From Deltaproteobacteria bacterium (GTDB lineage Bacteria > Desulfobacterota > Desulfarculia > Adiutricales > Adiutricaceae), in NCBI GenBank assembly GCA_031264145.1, contig JAISEK010000032.1, positions 1-33,662 of the forward strand: DNA of 33,662 bases, in the 5' to 3' direction. A program made the position numbers and the translations under genes. Below the pieces are notes generated by a model. That model made no database searches, was not told where the DNA came from, and saw only the letters and a program-made list of their open reading frames with translations. This document shows positions 24,721 to 32,400 of this stretch, one piece after another. How positions within the stretch are numbered: position 1 is the first letter of the stretch; each line of letters opens with the position of its first letter.

Positions 24721-25766
24721 GGTTTTCTCAAGCCTGGGGGTTTTTTTGGGGTTTTCGGCCTTGGGTCCTGACGGTTCCCTCGGCTGGACCTTGGCGATGG
24801 GGGCTTGGGGATTGAGGTTTTTCTGAACGTTATAGGATGAAGATATGTCGATATCGTTTAAAACAGTAACTTATTAAATATAAATATACAAATTTATAAA
24901 AATTAAATATGTTATCATTAATATTTGATGTTAAAACTAGTGTCACAATTTATAAGTGATCCATGTAAATGACTACTTTTTAATATAGCATCAAGTCAGA
25001 CGAAAAACAACAGGGACCGGGACAAAATATTCCAGGACGATCCGCCAAGGTCAGCGTCCTTGGCCAGGACCAGGCCTCGGTCTTGGAGACGGTCATATAT
25101 TAGAGCTAAAAAACTATTTTTATTAAGTATATGATATATAAATTTAATTTTTATTACTAAAAATAAAATAAATTAATATCTAATGTCCTAGGCCCATGAG
25201 CGAACCGATGATCATTTTGGCCTTGATTTTCCAAAGGTAGCGGTCAGGCAGATTTATTTTGCTATTATATCTGGTTAAATTTATTGAGCAAATCAATAAA
25301 GAGGTAGCCGAGGAAGTTTAATTTTGGTATTATGGCCGTAAGCAAAATACGCCATGGCCCCCCTGGTTAGCCGAGGGCCGCCAGTCCCTGGCCGGTTTTT
25401 TTCTTTCCCCTCCCGCCGCAATCCATGGCCTGGCCTGACACGACCACCTCGCCCTTGGCTTCAAAAAACAAAGAGGACAAAACCATTTGTTTATGGTAAA
25501 ATAAGTTTGCTCTTGTTTTTTATGAAAATTAATTTCTATCTTGAGCTTAACCTGAAATAAAAATCAAGAATTATTCAAATTATTTTCTGTATTTTAATGT
25601 TTTATTATATAAAATACATTGTTTAGTCATTTTCTTATTTTGAATATATTTGAAATAAGCAAACATAGCTCGCATGTCAGATTATTATTGTCTAATATGT
25701 ATTGCGTTGCGAGTCAATTGCCCCAATCCTTAAGTGGTCTTGCCTTTTTCGTCGTGGGAGAATCGA
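24721..25766. other. one-kilobase gene desert with two AT-rich blocks
   Basis: No coding region is supported. About 24830-25000 and 25090-25190 are very AT-rich, separated by a GC-rich patch at about 25000-25090. A second long AT-rich stretch runs from about 25450 to 25720. Short open frames in these blocks lack ribosome sites and family similarity. I see no tRNA, terminator or IS end that I can defend. Confidence 0.5.
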
Positions 25767-27164
25767 ATGCCTAGTCTGCTGGATAAGCTCTGGGAGTCCC
25801 ATCTGGTCAAAAGGGAGCCGGGAAAGCCGGATCTTCTCTACATCGACCGCCATCTAATCCACGAGGTCACCTCGCCCCAGGCCTTCGAGAGCCTTAGGTT
25901 GTCCGAGCGCCGCCTCAGGCGGCCCGAGCTGGTCTGCGGGGTCATCGACCACTCCATCCCCACCGACGATCGCGGCCGGCCCTTGAAGGATCCCGTGGCC
26001 GAGGCCCAGCTGGCGGCCTTGGAGAGGAACCAGGCCGAGTTCGGGATCGGGACCTTCTTTGGCGATCGGGACCCGGCCCAAGGGGTCATCCACGTGACCA
26101 TGCCCGAGCAGGGCCTGATCCTTCCCGGCCACTCGGTCGTCTGCGGTGACAGCCACACGGCCACCCACGGGGCCATCGGGGCCCTGGCCTTCGGCATAGG
26201 GACCAGCGAGGTCGAGCATGTCATGGCCACCCAGACCCTCTTCCAGGCCAAGCCCAGGAACCTGGCCGTCGAGATCTCCGGCCAGCTGGGTCCCCTTGTG
26301 ACCGCCAAGGACCTAATCCTGCACGTCATCAGGCTTCTGGGCGTTTCTGGCGGCACAGGCCATGCCCTGGAGTATCGGGGCCAGGCCATCGAATCGATGT
26401 CGATGGAGGGCCGCCTTACCCTTTCAAACATGGCCATAGAGTGTGGGGCCAAGATGGGCCTGATCGCCCCCGATGGGACGACTTTCGCCTATCTGCGCGG
26501 CCGTCCCTTTGCCCCCGCTGGCCGGGATTTTGACCTGGCCGTGGAGCACTGGCGGGCCTTGGCCACTGACCCTGGCCACGTTTTTGACCGGACACTGTGC
26601 TTTGGGGCGGAGGAGGTCGTTCCCGTGGCCACCTGGGGCACGAACCCGGCCCAGAACCTCTCCTTCTCCGAAACGGTGCCCGACCCTAGGTCAATCGATG
26701 ACCCCAACGAGCGCCTGGCGGCCGAGAACGCCCTGAGGTACCAGGGACTCGCCGCTGGGACCCGGCTTTCCGACATCCCCATAGATTACGTCTTCATCGG
26801 TTCCTGCACCAACGGGCGCCTGGAGGATCTGGCCCTGGCCGCCATGGTCATCAAGGGCCGCAAGGTCCAAAAGGGCCTGACCGCCCTGGTCGTTCCTGGT
26901 TCCGGGCCGGTCAAGAGGGCCGCCGAGGCTGAGGGCCTGGACCGGATCTTCGTCGAGGCCGGCTTCCAGTGGCGCGAGCCGGGCTGCTCGATGTGCCTGG
27001 GCATGAACCCGGATCTGGTGCCATCGGGCCGGCGCTGCGCCAGCACCTCCAACCGCAATTTCGAGGGCCGCCAGGGCCGGGGGGCAAGGACCCATCTTGT
27101 CAGCCCGGCGGCGGCGGCGGCCTCGGCCGTGGTCGGCAAGCTGGCCAGCCCCCTGTCCCTCTAG
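25767..27164 (+). CDS. leuC: 3-isopropylmalate dehydratase large subunit
   Basis: A 465-residue aconitase-family enzyme that isomerises 2- to 3-isopropylmalate in leucine synthesis. It is nearly colinear with E. coli LeuC: LLYIDRHLIHEVTSPQAF, VCGDSHTATHGAIGALAFG and FIGSCTNGR. The cluster cysteines fall at 347, 407 and 410 (SCTN and CSMC), the same numbers as in E. coli. ASTSNRNFEGRQGRG near the C-terminus is intact. ATG 25767 has GGGAG 6 bases upstream. leuD is not adjacent, which is unusual, so the small subunit must be encoded elsewhere. The gene stands alone between a gene desert and a signalling cluster. Confidence 0.96.
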   Translation: MPSLLDKLWESHLVKREPGKPDLLYIDRHLIHEVTSPQAFESLRLSERRLRRPELVCGVIDHSIPTDDRGRPLKDPVAEAQLAALERNQAEFGIGTFFGDRDPAQGVIHVTMPEQGLILPGHSVVCGDSHTATHGAIGALAFGIGTSEVEHVMATQTLFQAKPRNLAVEISGQLGPLVTAKDLILHVIRLLGVSGGTGHALEYRGQAIESMSMEGRLTLSNMAIECGAKMGLIAPDGTTFAYLRGRPFAPAGRDFDLAVEHWRALATDPGHVFDRTLCFGAEEVVPVATWGTNPAQNLSFSETVPDPRSIDDPNERLAAENALRYQGLAAGTRLSDIPIDYVFIGSCTNGRLEDLALAAMVIKGRKVQKGLTALVVPGSGPVKRAAEAEGLDRIFVEAGFQWREPGCSMCLGMNPDLVPSGRRCASTSNRNFEGRQGRGARTHLVSPAAAAASAVVGKLASPLSL

Positions 27165-27227
27165 GATTCGGGAACAGGTTCCGAGCGCTTGGGCCAAAAG
27201 GCCAGGCATCCTTAGGCCATTTTCCGG

Positions 27228-27258
27228 GGCCCGCTGCCTGGCCGCGGGCCGGCCTTTT
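27228..27258 (+). terminator. possible weak terminator after leuC
   Basis: GGCCCGC/GCGGGCC 7-bp stem (27228-27234 and 27244-27250) followed within 5 bases by only four T residues. Functional termination is uncertain. Confidence 0.3.
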
Positions 27259-27281
27259 GTCCACCTGGGGGCGCGAAGATA

Positions 27282-28319
27282 GTGAAGCCAATCACTGGCC
27301 AGCCTACCATCCTTCTAGCCGACTCGAACCTGGAGCAGTTGGACAGGAACGCCAACATGCTGCAGGAACTGGGGTATTTCAACCATCTCCATGCCGAGAA
27401 CGGGTCTGAGGCCGTGGCCATGATCAAGAACTTCCATCCGGAGCTGTTGATCATCAGCCAGGATCTTCCCGACGTAAACGGCCTGGCCATCCTGGGCATG
27501 ATCAGGCAGAATGAGTCCATCGAGGACCTTCGCAGCATCGTCATAGTCTACGGGGAGAAACTGTCCGACCGGACGATGACCAAGCTGGGCCGCATCGGCG
27601 TTGACAGCATCCTCCATCATCCTTATGACGCCGAGACCTTCAAGCGCCAGGTGAGCGAGACCCTGAACCAGACCATGGACCCAAAGCTGGAGATGGCCGA
27701 GGAGCTCCAGACTAAATGCCAGGAACAGATTGAAAGCGGCAAGCTGGAGGAGGCCCTGGTGACCTGCAACGAGATTCTTGAGGTCGACGCCAACGCCGAA
27801 GTCTTCTACAACATGGGCTACATCCTGAGCATGAGGGGAAACTTCGAGGAGGCCTTGAAGAGCTTCAGGAAGGCTACCCTCATAAACCACCAGCATGCCA
27901 GGGCCTTCAAGCAGATGGGGCTCATATACCACAAGCTGGGCCGGGTGGAGGACGCCGAGCAGTGCCTAGAGCATGCGGCCGAGCTCCACCTGAACCAGAA
28001 CCAGGACAGCGAGGCCGAGGAGATCCTGAACACCGTTTTGGCCTTGCGTCCCGACACTACCAACGTATATAATAGTTTGGGTATCATCTATCGTCGCCAG
28101 GGACGCTTCGACGAGTCCATCAAGGCTTACGAGAAGGCCATGCTGGTCCATCCGGAGGACGAGAACATATACTTCAACTTGGCCAGGGCCAACCTTGAGA
28201 TCGACAATCCCCAGGCCGCCAGCCATGCCCTTAAAAAGGCCATCCAACTGAACCCTGAATTCGTTCCGGCCAAGGACCTCCTGAGGGCCGTGGAGCTTGG
28301 TTTGAAGCTTAAGCCATGA
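27282..28319 (+). CDS. pseudo-receiver domain fused to TPR repeats
   Basis: A 345-residue cytoplasmic protein. Residues 8-130 have a CheY-like fold pattern, but key residues are missing. The phosphoacceptor Asp position is Ser59 (IISQDLPDVNG), the conserved Lys is His113 (ILHHPYD), and the acidic pair is reduced to one Asp (LLADSN). It should not be phosphorylated in the usual way. Residues 135-340 hold about five TPRs, such as AEVFYNMGYILSMRGNFEEA and TNVYNSLGIIYRRQGRFDES, which usually mediate protein-protein contacts. The start is GTG 27282, with a poor ribosome site (GCGAAGAT). It lies 60 bases before the PilZ gene, which suggests a shared function. Confidence 0.82.
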   Translation: MKPITGQPTILLADSNLEQLDRNANMLQELGYFNHLHAENGSEAVAMIKNFHPELLIISQDLPDVNGLAILGMIRQNESIEDLRSIVIVYGEKLSDRTMTKLGRIGVDSILHHPYDAETFKRQVSETLNQTMDPKLEMAEELQTKCQEQIESGKLEEALVTCNEILEVDANAEVFYNMGYILSMRGNFEEALKSFRKATLINHQHARAFKQMGLIYHKLGRVEDAEQCLEHAAELHLNQNQDSEAEEILNTVLALRPDTTNVYNSLGIIYRRQGRFDESIKAYEKAMLVHPEDENIYFNLARANLEIDNPQAASHALKKAIQLNPEFVPAKDLLRAVELGLKLKP

Positions 28320-28379
28320 ACCACTGCCCTTCGGAAGCCCACCTTGTGGTCGGCTTTGGGATAATTCGCGACTAGCAAT

Positions 28380-29033
28380 ATGAGCGCCGGAACACAGACG
28401 TTTTCTGCCGAGGCTTTGGTCCCTGGCCAGCGGGTAAGGCTTCTGGCCCTGGAGACCACCAAGTCGAAATGGACTTCCGTCCTTATAGGCTGCCGGCCAG
28501 GCCGCTACCTGGTCATCGAGGTGCCAAGGGTCAACGGCCTGCCCATAGTCTTGGAGGAGCGGAGCCAGTGGTCCATAAATTTCATAAACCGAGGCCAGAT
28601 TTATTACTTCTCCAGCGAGATAATAGCCTCCATTAGCCGGCCCTTCGCCCTGGCCTTTCTTTCCTGGCCGGCGAAAGTGGAGATCTCCAACCTGAGGACC
28701 GACAAGCGTTACCCGGTCAACATCCCGGTGACCATGCACCAGGCCGAGGGCAGCTGCGAGATAGTCGCCAAGGGCTTGCTTTTGGATTTGTCCTGGGGGG
28801 GCTGCCTGGCCGCCTCCACGGTCGAGCTGCCCGATCAGATGCCGCTGGCCATGACCATGTATCTTGATTCCAATAATATTATAGAAGGATTATTGGTTGA
28901 AAAGAAAGGTAGTCGTATCCAACAAGGTACTTTTTATACCGGCCTATCTTTTATGACAACTAATAAGAGTGAAATTATGGATCGATTAACAGAATTTTTA
29001 AGTGATATTGAAAGTATCCCTCTACGGTTATAA
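28380..29033 (+). CDS. YcgR-like PilZ domain protein (c-di-GMP receptor)
   Basis: A 217-residue protein with an N-terminal YcgR/PilZN-like barrel (about 10-95) and a C-terminal PilZ domain (about 100-205). The c-di-GMP motifs are present: RxxxR at Arg106-Arg110 (NLRTDKRYPV) and DLSWGG at 136-141. YcgR proteins use bound c-di-GMP to act on the flagellar motor or other surface machines; the target here is unknown. From about base 28860 to the stop the coding sequence becomes markedly AT-rich (codons such as AAT, TTA, ATA), although the protein still looks like the end of a PilZ domain. There is no clear ribosome site before ATG 28380. Confidence 0.85.
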   Translation: MSAGTQTFSAEALVPGQRVRLLALETTKSKWTSVLIGCRPGRYLVIEVPRVNGLPIVLEERSQWSINFINRGQIYYFSSEIIASISRPFALAFLSWPAKVEISNLRTDKRYPVNIPVTMHQAEGSCEIVAKGLLLDLSWGGCLAASTVELPDQMPLAMTMYLDSNNIIEGLLVEKKGSRIQQGTFYTGLSFMTTNKSEIMDRLTEFLSDIESIPLRL

Positions 29034-29212
29034 TATTTTGTCATCTGAAACACCAGGTAATTTGTTTTCCCATTTCAAGCTTTCAAAAAACCACTATATA
29101 TGCGATAATGGCCTGTCTTGGCAATTTGTGCTGGACCACCAAGGAGGCCAACAACCCCGGAGACGGCCCCCAGGGGTCAGAAATCAGCGACTGCCGAAAA
29201 GGAATCACCAGA

Positions 29213-30472
29213 ATGAATAAGACCACCGAAATCTTGTCGGCCTTGGCCATAATCGCTTTGGCCATCGTGTTCTCGGCGCCAGGCCTCATGGCCGCCGATG
29301 AGGAAAAGCCAAAGGTTCGCCATCCATCGTACACCCTGCTGGGGCACGATCCGCCTCCCGAGGACTCTCCCCTCAATCCCAACTTCGTCATAGCCCAGGA
29401 GTCCAGGATCGTCGAGGGCACGTTGTGGCACGGCAGCTACATCAATGAGCGTCTGGTGGGCCTTGACGTGGCCGATGCCGACGGCGACGGCAAAAATGAG
29501 CTGGTCTACGCCACGCTGAACAACGTGTATTTCGCCCGCCGCAGCGGCGATGTGCTGGAACAGCTGGCCACCTTCAATGTCCCCTCTACCCAGAAGATCC
29601 TGTCCATAGATTTCTATGACACTGACGGCGACGGCCGGCATGAGATCATCCTCAGCTGCCAGCAGGACGGTTCCGGGGCCTCCTCCTACGTCCTTTCCTT
29701 CAGCGGCCAAAAGGAACTGCAGGTCCTGGGTGCCTACATTCCCTGGTACATGAGGGTTTTTGGCGGCCCGGGCAACAGGACCCTGGCCGTCCAGAAGAGC
29801 GCCACCGGCTCCAGCTCGGCCTACAGCGGCGCGGTTTACTTCGCCTCCTTCAAGGACGGGAAGGTAACCACCAGCCAAAAGGTCGACGTCCCCTTCGGCA
29901 TCAACCTCTACAACTTCAACATGGGCAAGCTTGGGCCTTCCGGCCAGAACGTAATCGCGGCGGTGAAATTCCCTGACGAGCACCTGAGGCTCTATTCAGG
30001 CAACAGACGGGACGACATCATCACCGAGAGCGCCTTCGAGTACTGCGGCACCATAAATTACATCAACATCAAGACTTCCGTTGACGTGGGCAAGGACGTC
30101 GAGTATCTGCCCAGCCGCATCATCTTCGCCGACCTCGACAACGACGGGGCCAACGAGGTCATAGTGGCCAAGAACAACCAGGGCGGCATCCCCTTCATGA
30201 AGAACATGCGGGCCTTCAACGGCGGCGTCATTGAGGCCATGAAGTTCTCCAACCTGTCCCTGGTCCCGTTCTTTTCCAGCACCAACCTGCTGCCTGGGCC
30301 CGCCGTTGACTACCAGCTGGCCGACTTCGACAACAACGGCACCAGGGATCTGGTGGTGGGCGTGATCATTGCCCCTGGCAGCGGCATGCTCCAGCAGGGC
30401 CGCTCGGTCATAATATCCTACAGCAACCTCTACACCCCTCTGCAGCCTTCCCAGGCCACGGCCTCAAAGTAA
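29213..30472 (+). CDS. secreted FG-GAP/VCBS-like beta-propeller protein
   Basis: A 419-residue exported protein. ATG 29213 is preceded by AAAGGA and gives a signal peptide (ILSALAIIALAIVFSAPGLMA-A). The mature part carries calcium-loop motifs typical of FG-GAP/VCBS repeats: DVADADGDGKNELVY, DTDGDGRHEIIL, DLDNDGANEVIV and DFDNNGTRDLVV, spaced as in a beta-propeller. Such proteins bind ligands or partners at the cell surface. An upstream extension to 29108 would put 35 residues before the signal and is rejected. It lies 179 bases after the PilZ gene and may belong to the same surface-related cluster, though it could have its own promoter. Confidence 0.8.
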   Translation: MNKTTEILSALAIIALAIVFSAPGLMAADEEKPKVRHPSYTLLGHDPPPEDSPLNPNFVIAQESRIVEGTLWHGSYINERLVGLDVADADGDGKNELVYATLNNVYFARRSGDVLEQLATFNVPSTQKILSIDFYDTDGDGRHEIILSCQQDGSGASSYVLSFSGQKELQVLGAYIPWYMRVFGGPGNRTLAVQKSATGSSSAYSGAVYFASFKDGKVTTSQKVDVPFGINLYNFNMGKLGPSGQNVIAAVKFPDEHLRLYSGNRRDDIITESAFEYCGTINYINIKTSVDVGKDVEYLPSRIIFADLDNDGANEVIVAKNNQGGIPFMKNMRAFNGGVIEAMKFSNLSLVPFFSSTNLLPGPAVDYQLADFDNNGTRDLVVGVIIAPGSGMLQQGRSVIISYSNLYTPLQPSQATASK

Positions 30473-30506
30473 TTTTTGGGCATCTCTGGCCAAAAGGCGG
30501 CCCCTT

Positions 30507-30535
30507 CCCCGCGGGTTCGATTTGAACCCGCGGGG
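30507..30535. other. perfect 12-bp hairpin after the FG-GAP gene
   Basis: CCCCGCGGGTTC pairs perfectly with GAACCCGCGGGG around GATTT. It lies 35 bases after the stop and lacks a T-tract. It could stabilise the mRNA 3' end or terminate transcription weakly. The centre resembles a tRNA T-loop, but no tRNA is formed. Confidence 0.5.
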
Positions 30536-30771
30536 GCGGATACGACGACGGATGGGCCAGCACCGTTTCCCGGCCAAGCGCGGCCCAACGCCCGGTTGTC
30601 CTGGCGGAGTATGTGCCATCCTTAGAGGGACTGGCCCCGTTGCCGGACTGGTCAGAGGGTGAATGACAGTGACGCCCATAGAGCCATGGACCAGGATCGT
30701 CCCGGGCGAACAGGCCCTTAGGCAAAGCGGCACGGTTACCGCCCGGGGACTGGGCGGGCCTGGAAAAATGC
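30536..30771. other. intergenic region, no gene seen
   Basis: GC-rich sequence before the tRNA-Ser promoter without a supported coding region. Confidence 0.4.
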
Positions 30772-30799
30772 TTGACAATAAGGAGCCTTTCAGTATAAT
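30772..30799 (+). promoter_or_regulatory. consensus sigma-70 promoter of tRNA-Ser
   Basis: TTGACA at 30772-30777 and TATAAT at 30794-30799, both perfect, with a 16-base spacer. The predicted start is a few bases before the tRNA at 30813. Confidence 0.82.
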
Positions 30800-30812
30800 C
30801 AGAGATTCCAGC

Positions 30813-30905
30813 GGAGAGGTGTCCGAGTGGTTTCAGGAGCACGATTGGAAATCGTGTGTGGGGCCTCAAACCCCACCGAGGGTTCAAATCCCTCTCTCTC
30901 CGCCA
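30813..30905 (+). tRNA. tRNA-Ser(GGA)
   Basis: A class II tRNA of 93 bases including the encoded CCA. The acceptor GGAGAGG pairs with TCTCTCC (one G-T). The anticodon arm is CACGA-TTGGAAA-TCGTG with anticodon GGA. The long variable arm includes TGGGG/CCCCA, and the T arm is GAGGG-TTCAAAT-CCCTC. Discriminator G fits serine. Confidence 0.96.
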
Positions 30906-31046
30906 GACATAACTTTTCAGCCTTCTTGGCAAAGAAAGTGGCTACGAAACTCATCGGCCGATCGCTTCTTGGTAGAGGCTTTCGCAAGAGGGCTCTCGGA
31001 TCCCCATGGCCCCTGCGGATCACCACGGCCCTAGCGTTAAAAGCCT

Positions 31047-31132
31047 GCCGGAGTGGCGGAATTGGTAGACGCACAGGTCTCAAAAACCTGCGAGGTTTCC
31101 TCATGTCGGTTCGACCCCGACCTCCGGTACCA
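31047..31132 (+). tRNA. tRNA-Leu(CAA)
   Basis: A class II tRNA of 86 bases including the encoded CCA. The acceptor GCCGGAG pairs with CTCCGGT (one G-T). The anticodon arm is CAGGT-CTCAAAA-ACCTG with anticodon CAA, reading UUG. The variable arm is GCGAGGTTTCCTCAT-like, the T arm is GTCGG-TTCGACC-CCGAC, and the discriminator is A, as expected for leucine. Confidence 0.96.
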
Positions 31133-31834
31133 ATAACAGTCACAGGATATCACGCTAGATCACAGCTACCCATATGTAGATTATTTTAAAGAAATCAAGG
31201 GCACTTGTGAAATAGCTACTTTGGGTCAGCTCTAGGCTTATTGCCAAAATCAGAGCATTTTGCGTTGTAAATATCGCTTCGATTTCAATAGCACGATTGT
31301 TATAGGCTGTTTGTATATATAAAAGATACATTTTGAGCAACTGTTGGCTCGGTCTGATTCTTGCCATATTATGAGTGGTGCGAATCTTGTTGTGTTTATT
31401 TTGGTCATTATTTTCACGATGTTAGCTAGAATCAAGCTATGGCGATGAGGGAATGGCGGCTTCATCATATTCTTCATGAATCCGACTGAATTGGCTTTTG
31501 CTCTATCTCTTAGCCCGTTAAAGGCAGCTTTCTTTCAACATCCCGGATTTGGTTCGCTCTTTCGTCGTCTTTTTCTGTCTAAAAATATAGATAAATATCG
31601 CGTCTGGCCTTGGCCTAGGCGTTTTTTTTTGAGAGGAAATCTTGGTGACGGCCTAGCGCCTTGTCTTTCTTGGTTTGAACGGGTGGGGATAACCCACACC
31701 AATTCGAAAAAACATGGTACTAGACCACCTCCCAAAAATAAAACGGATCCGCACTGAATTAGATGGAGATTGGAACTATAACCATATTACCTTAAAAACA
31801 TTATAATTTGTATCATCTATTATTTCGTTGGCTC
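31133..31834. other. AT-rich region after tRNA-Leu, no gene seen
   Basis: About 700 bp with lower GC content and weak, overlapping open frames on both strands. A 93-codon plus-strand frame at 31476-31757 and minus-strand frames at 31155-31477 have no recognisable domain or ribosome site. The region after a tRNA gene is a common landing site for mobile DNA, but I see no attachment repeat of tRNA-Leu here. Confidence 0.45.
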
Positions 31835-32217
31835 TTACCAGATGCTGTCATAGCTGGCTAAATCACGAATTCGGCGATCGGCGGTGATCAAGGGCAGATG
31901 GAGGCTTATTTTGGCTGTGGCGGCGATGAGGCGGTCGGCAGGGTCACCGTGCATGACGGTGGTGCCGCTTAGGGCGGCGATCTCTGGAGTGATTTCCTGA
32001 AGTTTGATTTTGGGTAGGGCACAGACGGTTCCAGCCAATCGATCAGCGGACAGGGTAATTCTAGGCGATGGTAGCTGACCAGCATGGATATTTCCCATAA
32101 ACTGATCGAAGGGATAAACAGGAAGTCGGCTTCGGAAATGGCCTTGACGGCCGCATCGGACAATTTTTACGTGGCCAGATGCATCCAGATTAGAACATGG
32201 GTATCAACTACAATCAT
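31835..32217 (-). pseudogene. VapC-type PIN-domain toxin, broken by stop and frameshift
   Basis: ATG at 32217 starts MIVVDTHVLIW, the PIN-domain first strand with its catalytic Asp. TAA follows 17 codons in. The same frame continues with KLSDAAVKAI and IPSISLWEISMLVSYHRLEL, as in VapC. After WLEPSVPYPK the match moves to another frame: KIKLQEITPEIAALSG, HGDPADRLIAATA and LPLITADRRIRDL, ending at 31835. A single-base loss in the CCCAAAA run would explain the shift. The PIN acidic residues are all still encoded across the fragments, but no intact toxin can be made as the sequence stands. Confidence 0.82.
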
Positions 32218-32400
32218 GCTTATTTGCTCTGGAGCCGGCCGATTCCCATTCGGCATCTATCGGGGCCATGAATTCGTTATCGTCGACCAGAATCTTTCCC
32301 CTGCCCATGAGTTTGGGGGCGACGATGCCATCCATCCACGGTTGGCGGCTGGCGCCAGATGCAACTTTAGGCGAAGAAGCTGTTTTGGGTGCACAGAATT
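32204..32400 (-). pseudogene. Phd/VapB-type antitoxin C-terminal remnant
   Basis: The segment APKLMGRGKILVDDNEFMAPIDAEW resembles the C-terminal toxin-binding end of Phd/YefM antitoxins (G-x-I-x-x-x-D-D-F-x-x-P). Its stop at 32204 overlaps the VapC start by 14 bases, the usual toxin-antitoxin arrangement. The DNA-binding N-terminal domain is missing, and the sequence upstream turns AT-rich where the transposase region begins. The 5' end given here is approximate. Confidence 0.55.

Noticed and set aside
30507-30535. Hairpin as a rho-independent terminator.
   Set aside because: The stem is perfect but no T-tract follows on either strand.
31476-31757. 93-codon plus-strand open frame after tRNA-Leu as a gene.
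   Set aside because: Overlapping open frames exist on both strands, there is no ribosome site, and the sequence has no recognisable domain.
15049-32217. Three in-frame TAA codons (phosphatase, PHP-RecJ, VapC) as a sign of TAA reassignment.
   Set aside because: TAA serves as the ordinary stop of other genes here, such as the antitoxin at 11581, the PilZ gene at 29033 and the FG-GAP gene at 30472. Two of the three interrupted genes sit in a region with another lesion, so decay or error is simpler.
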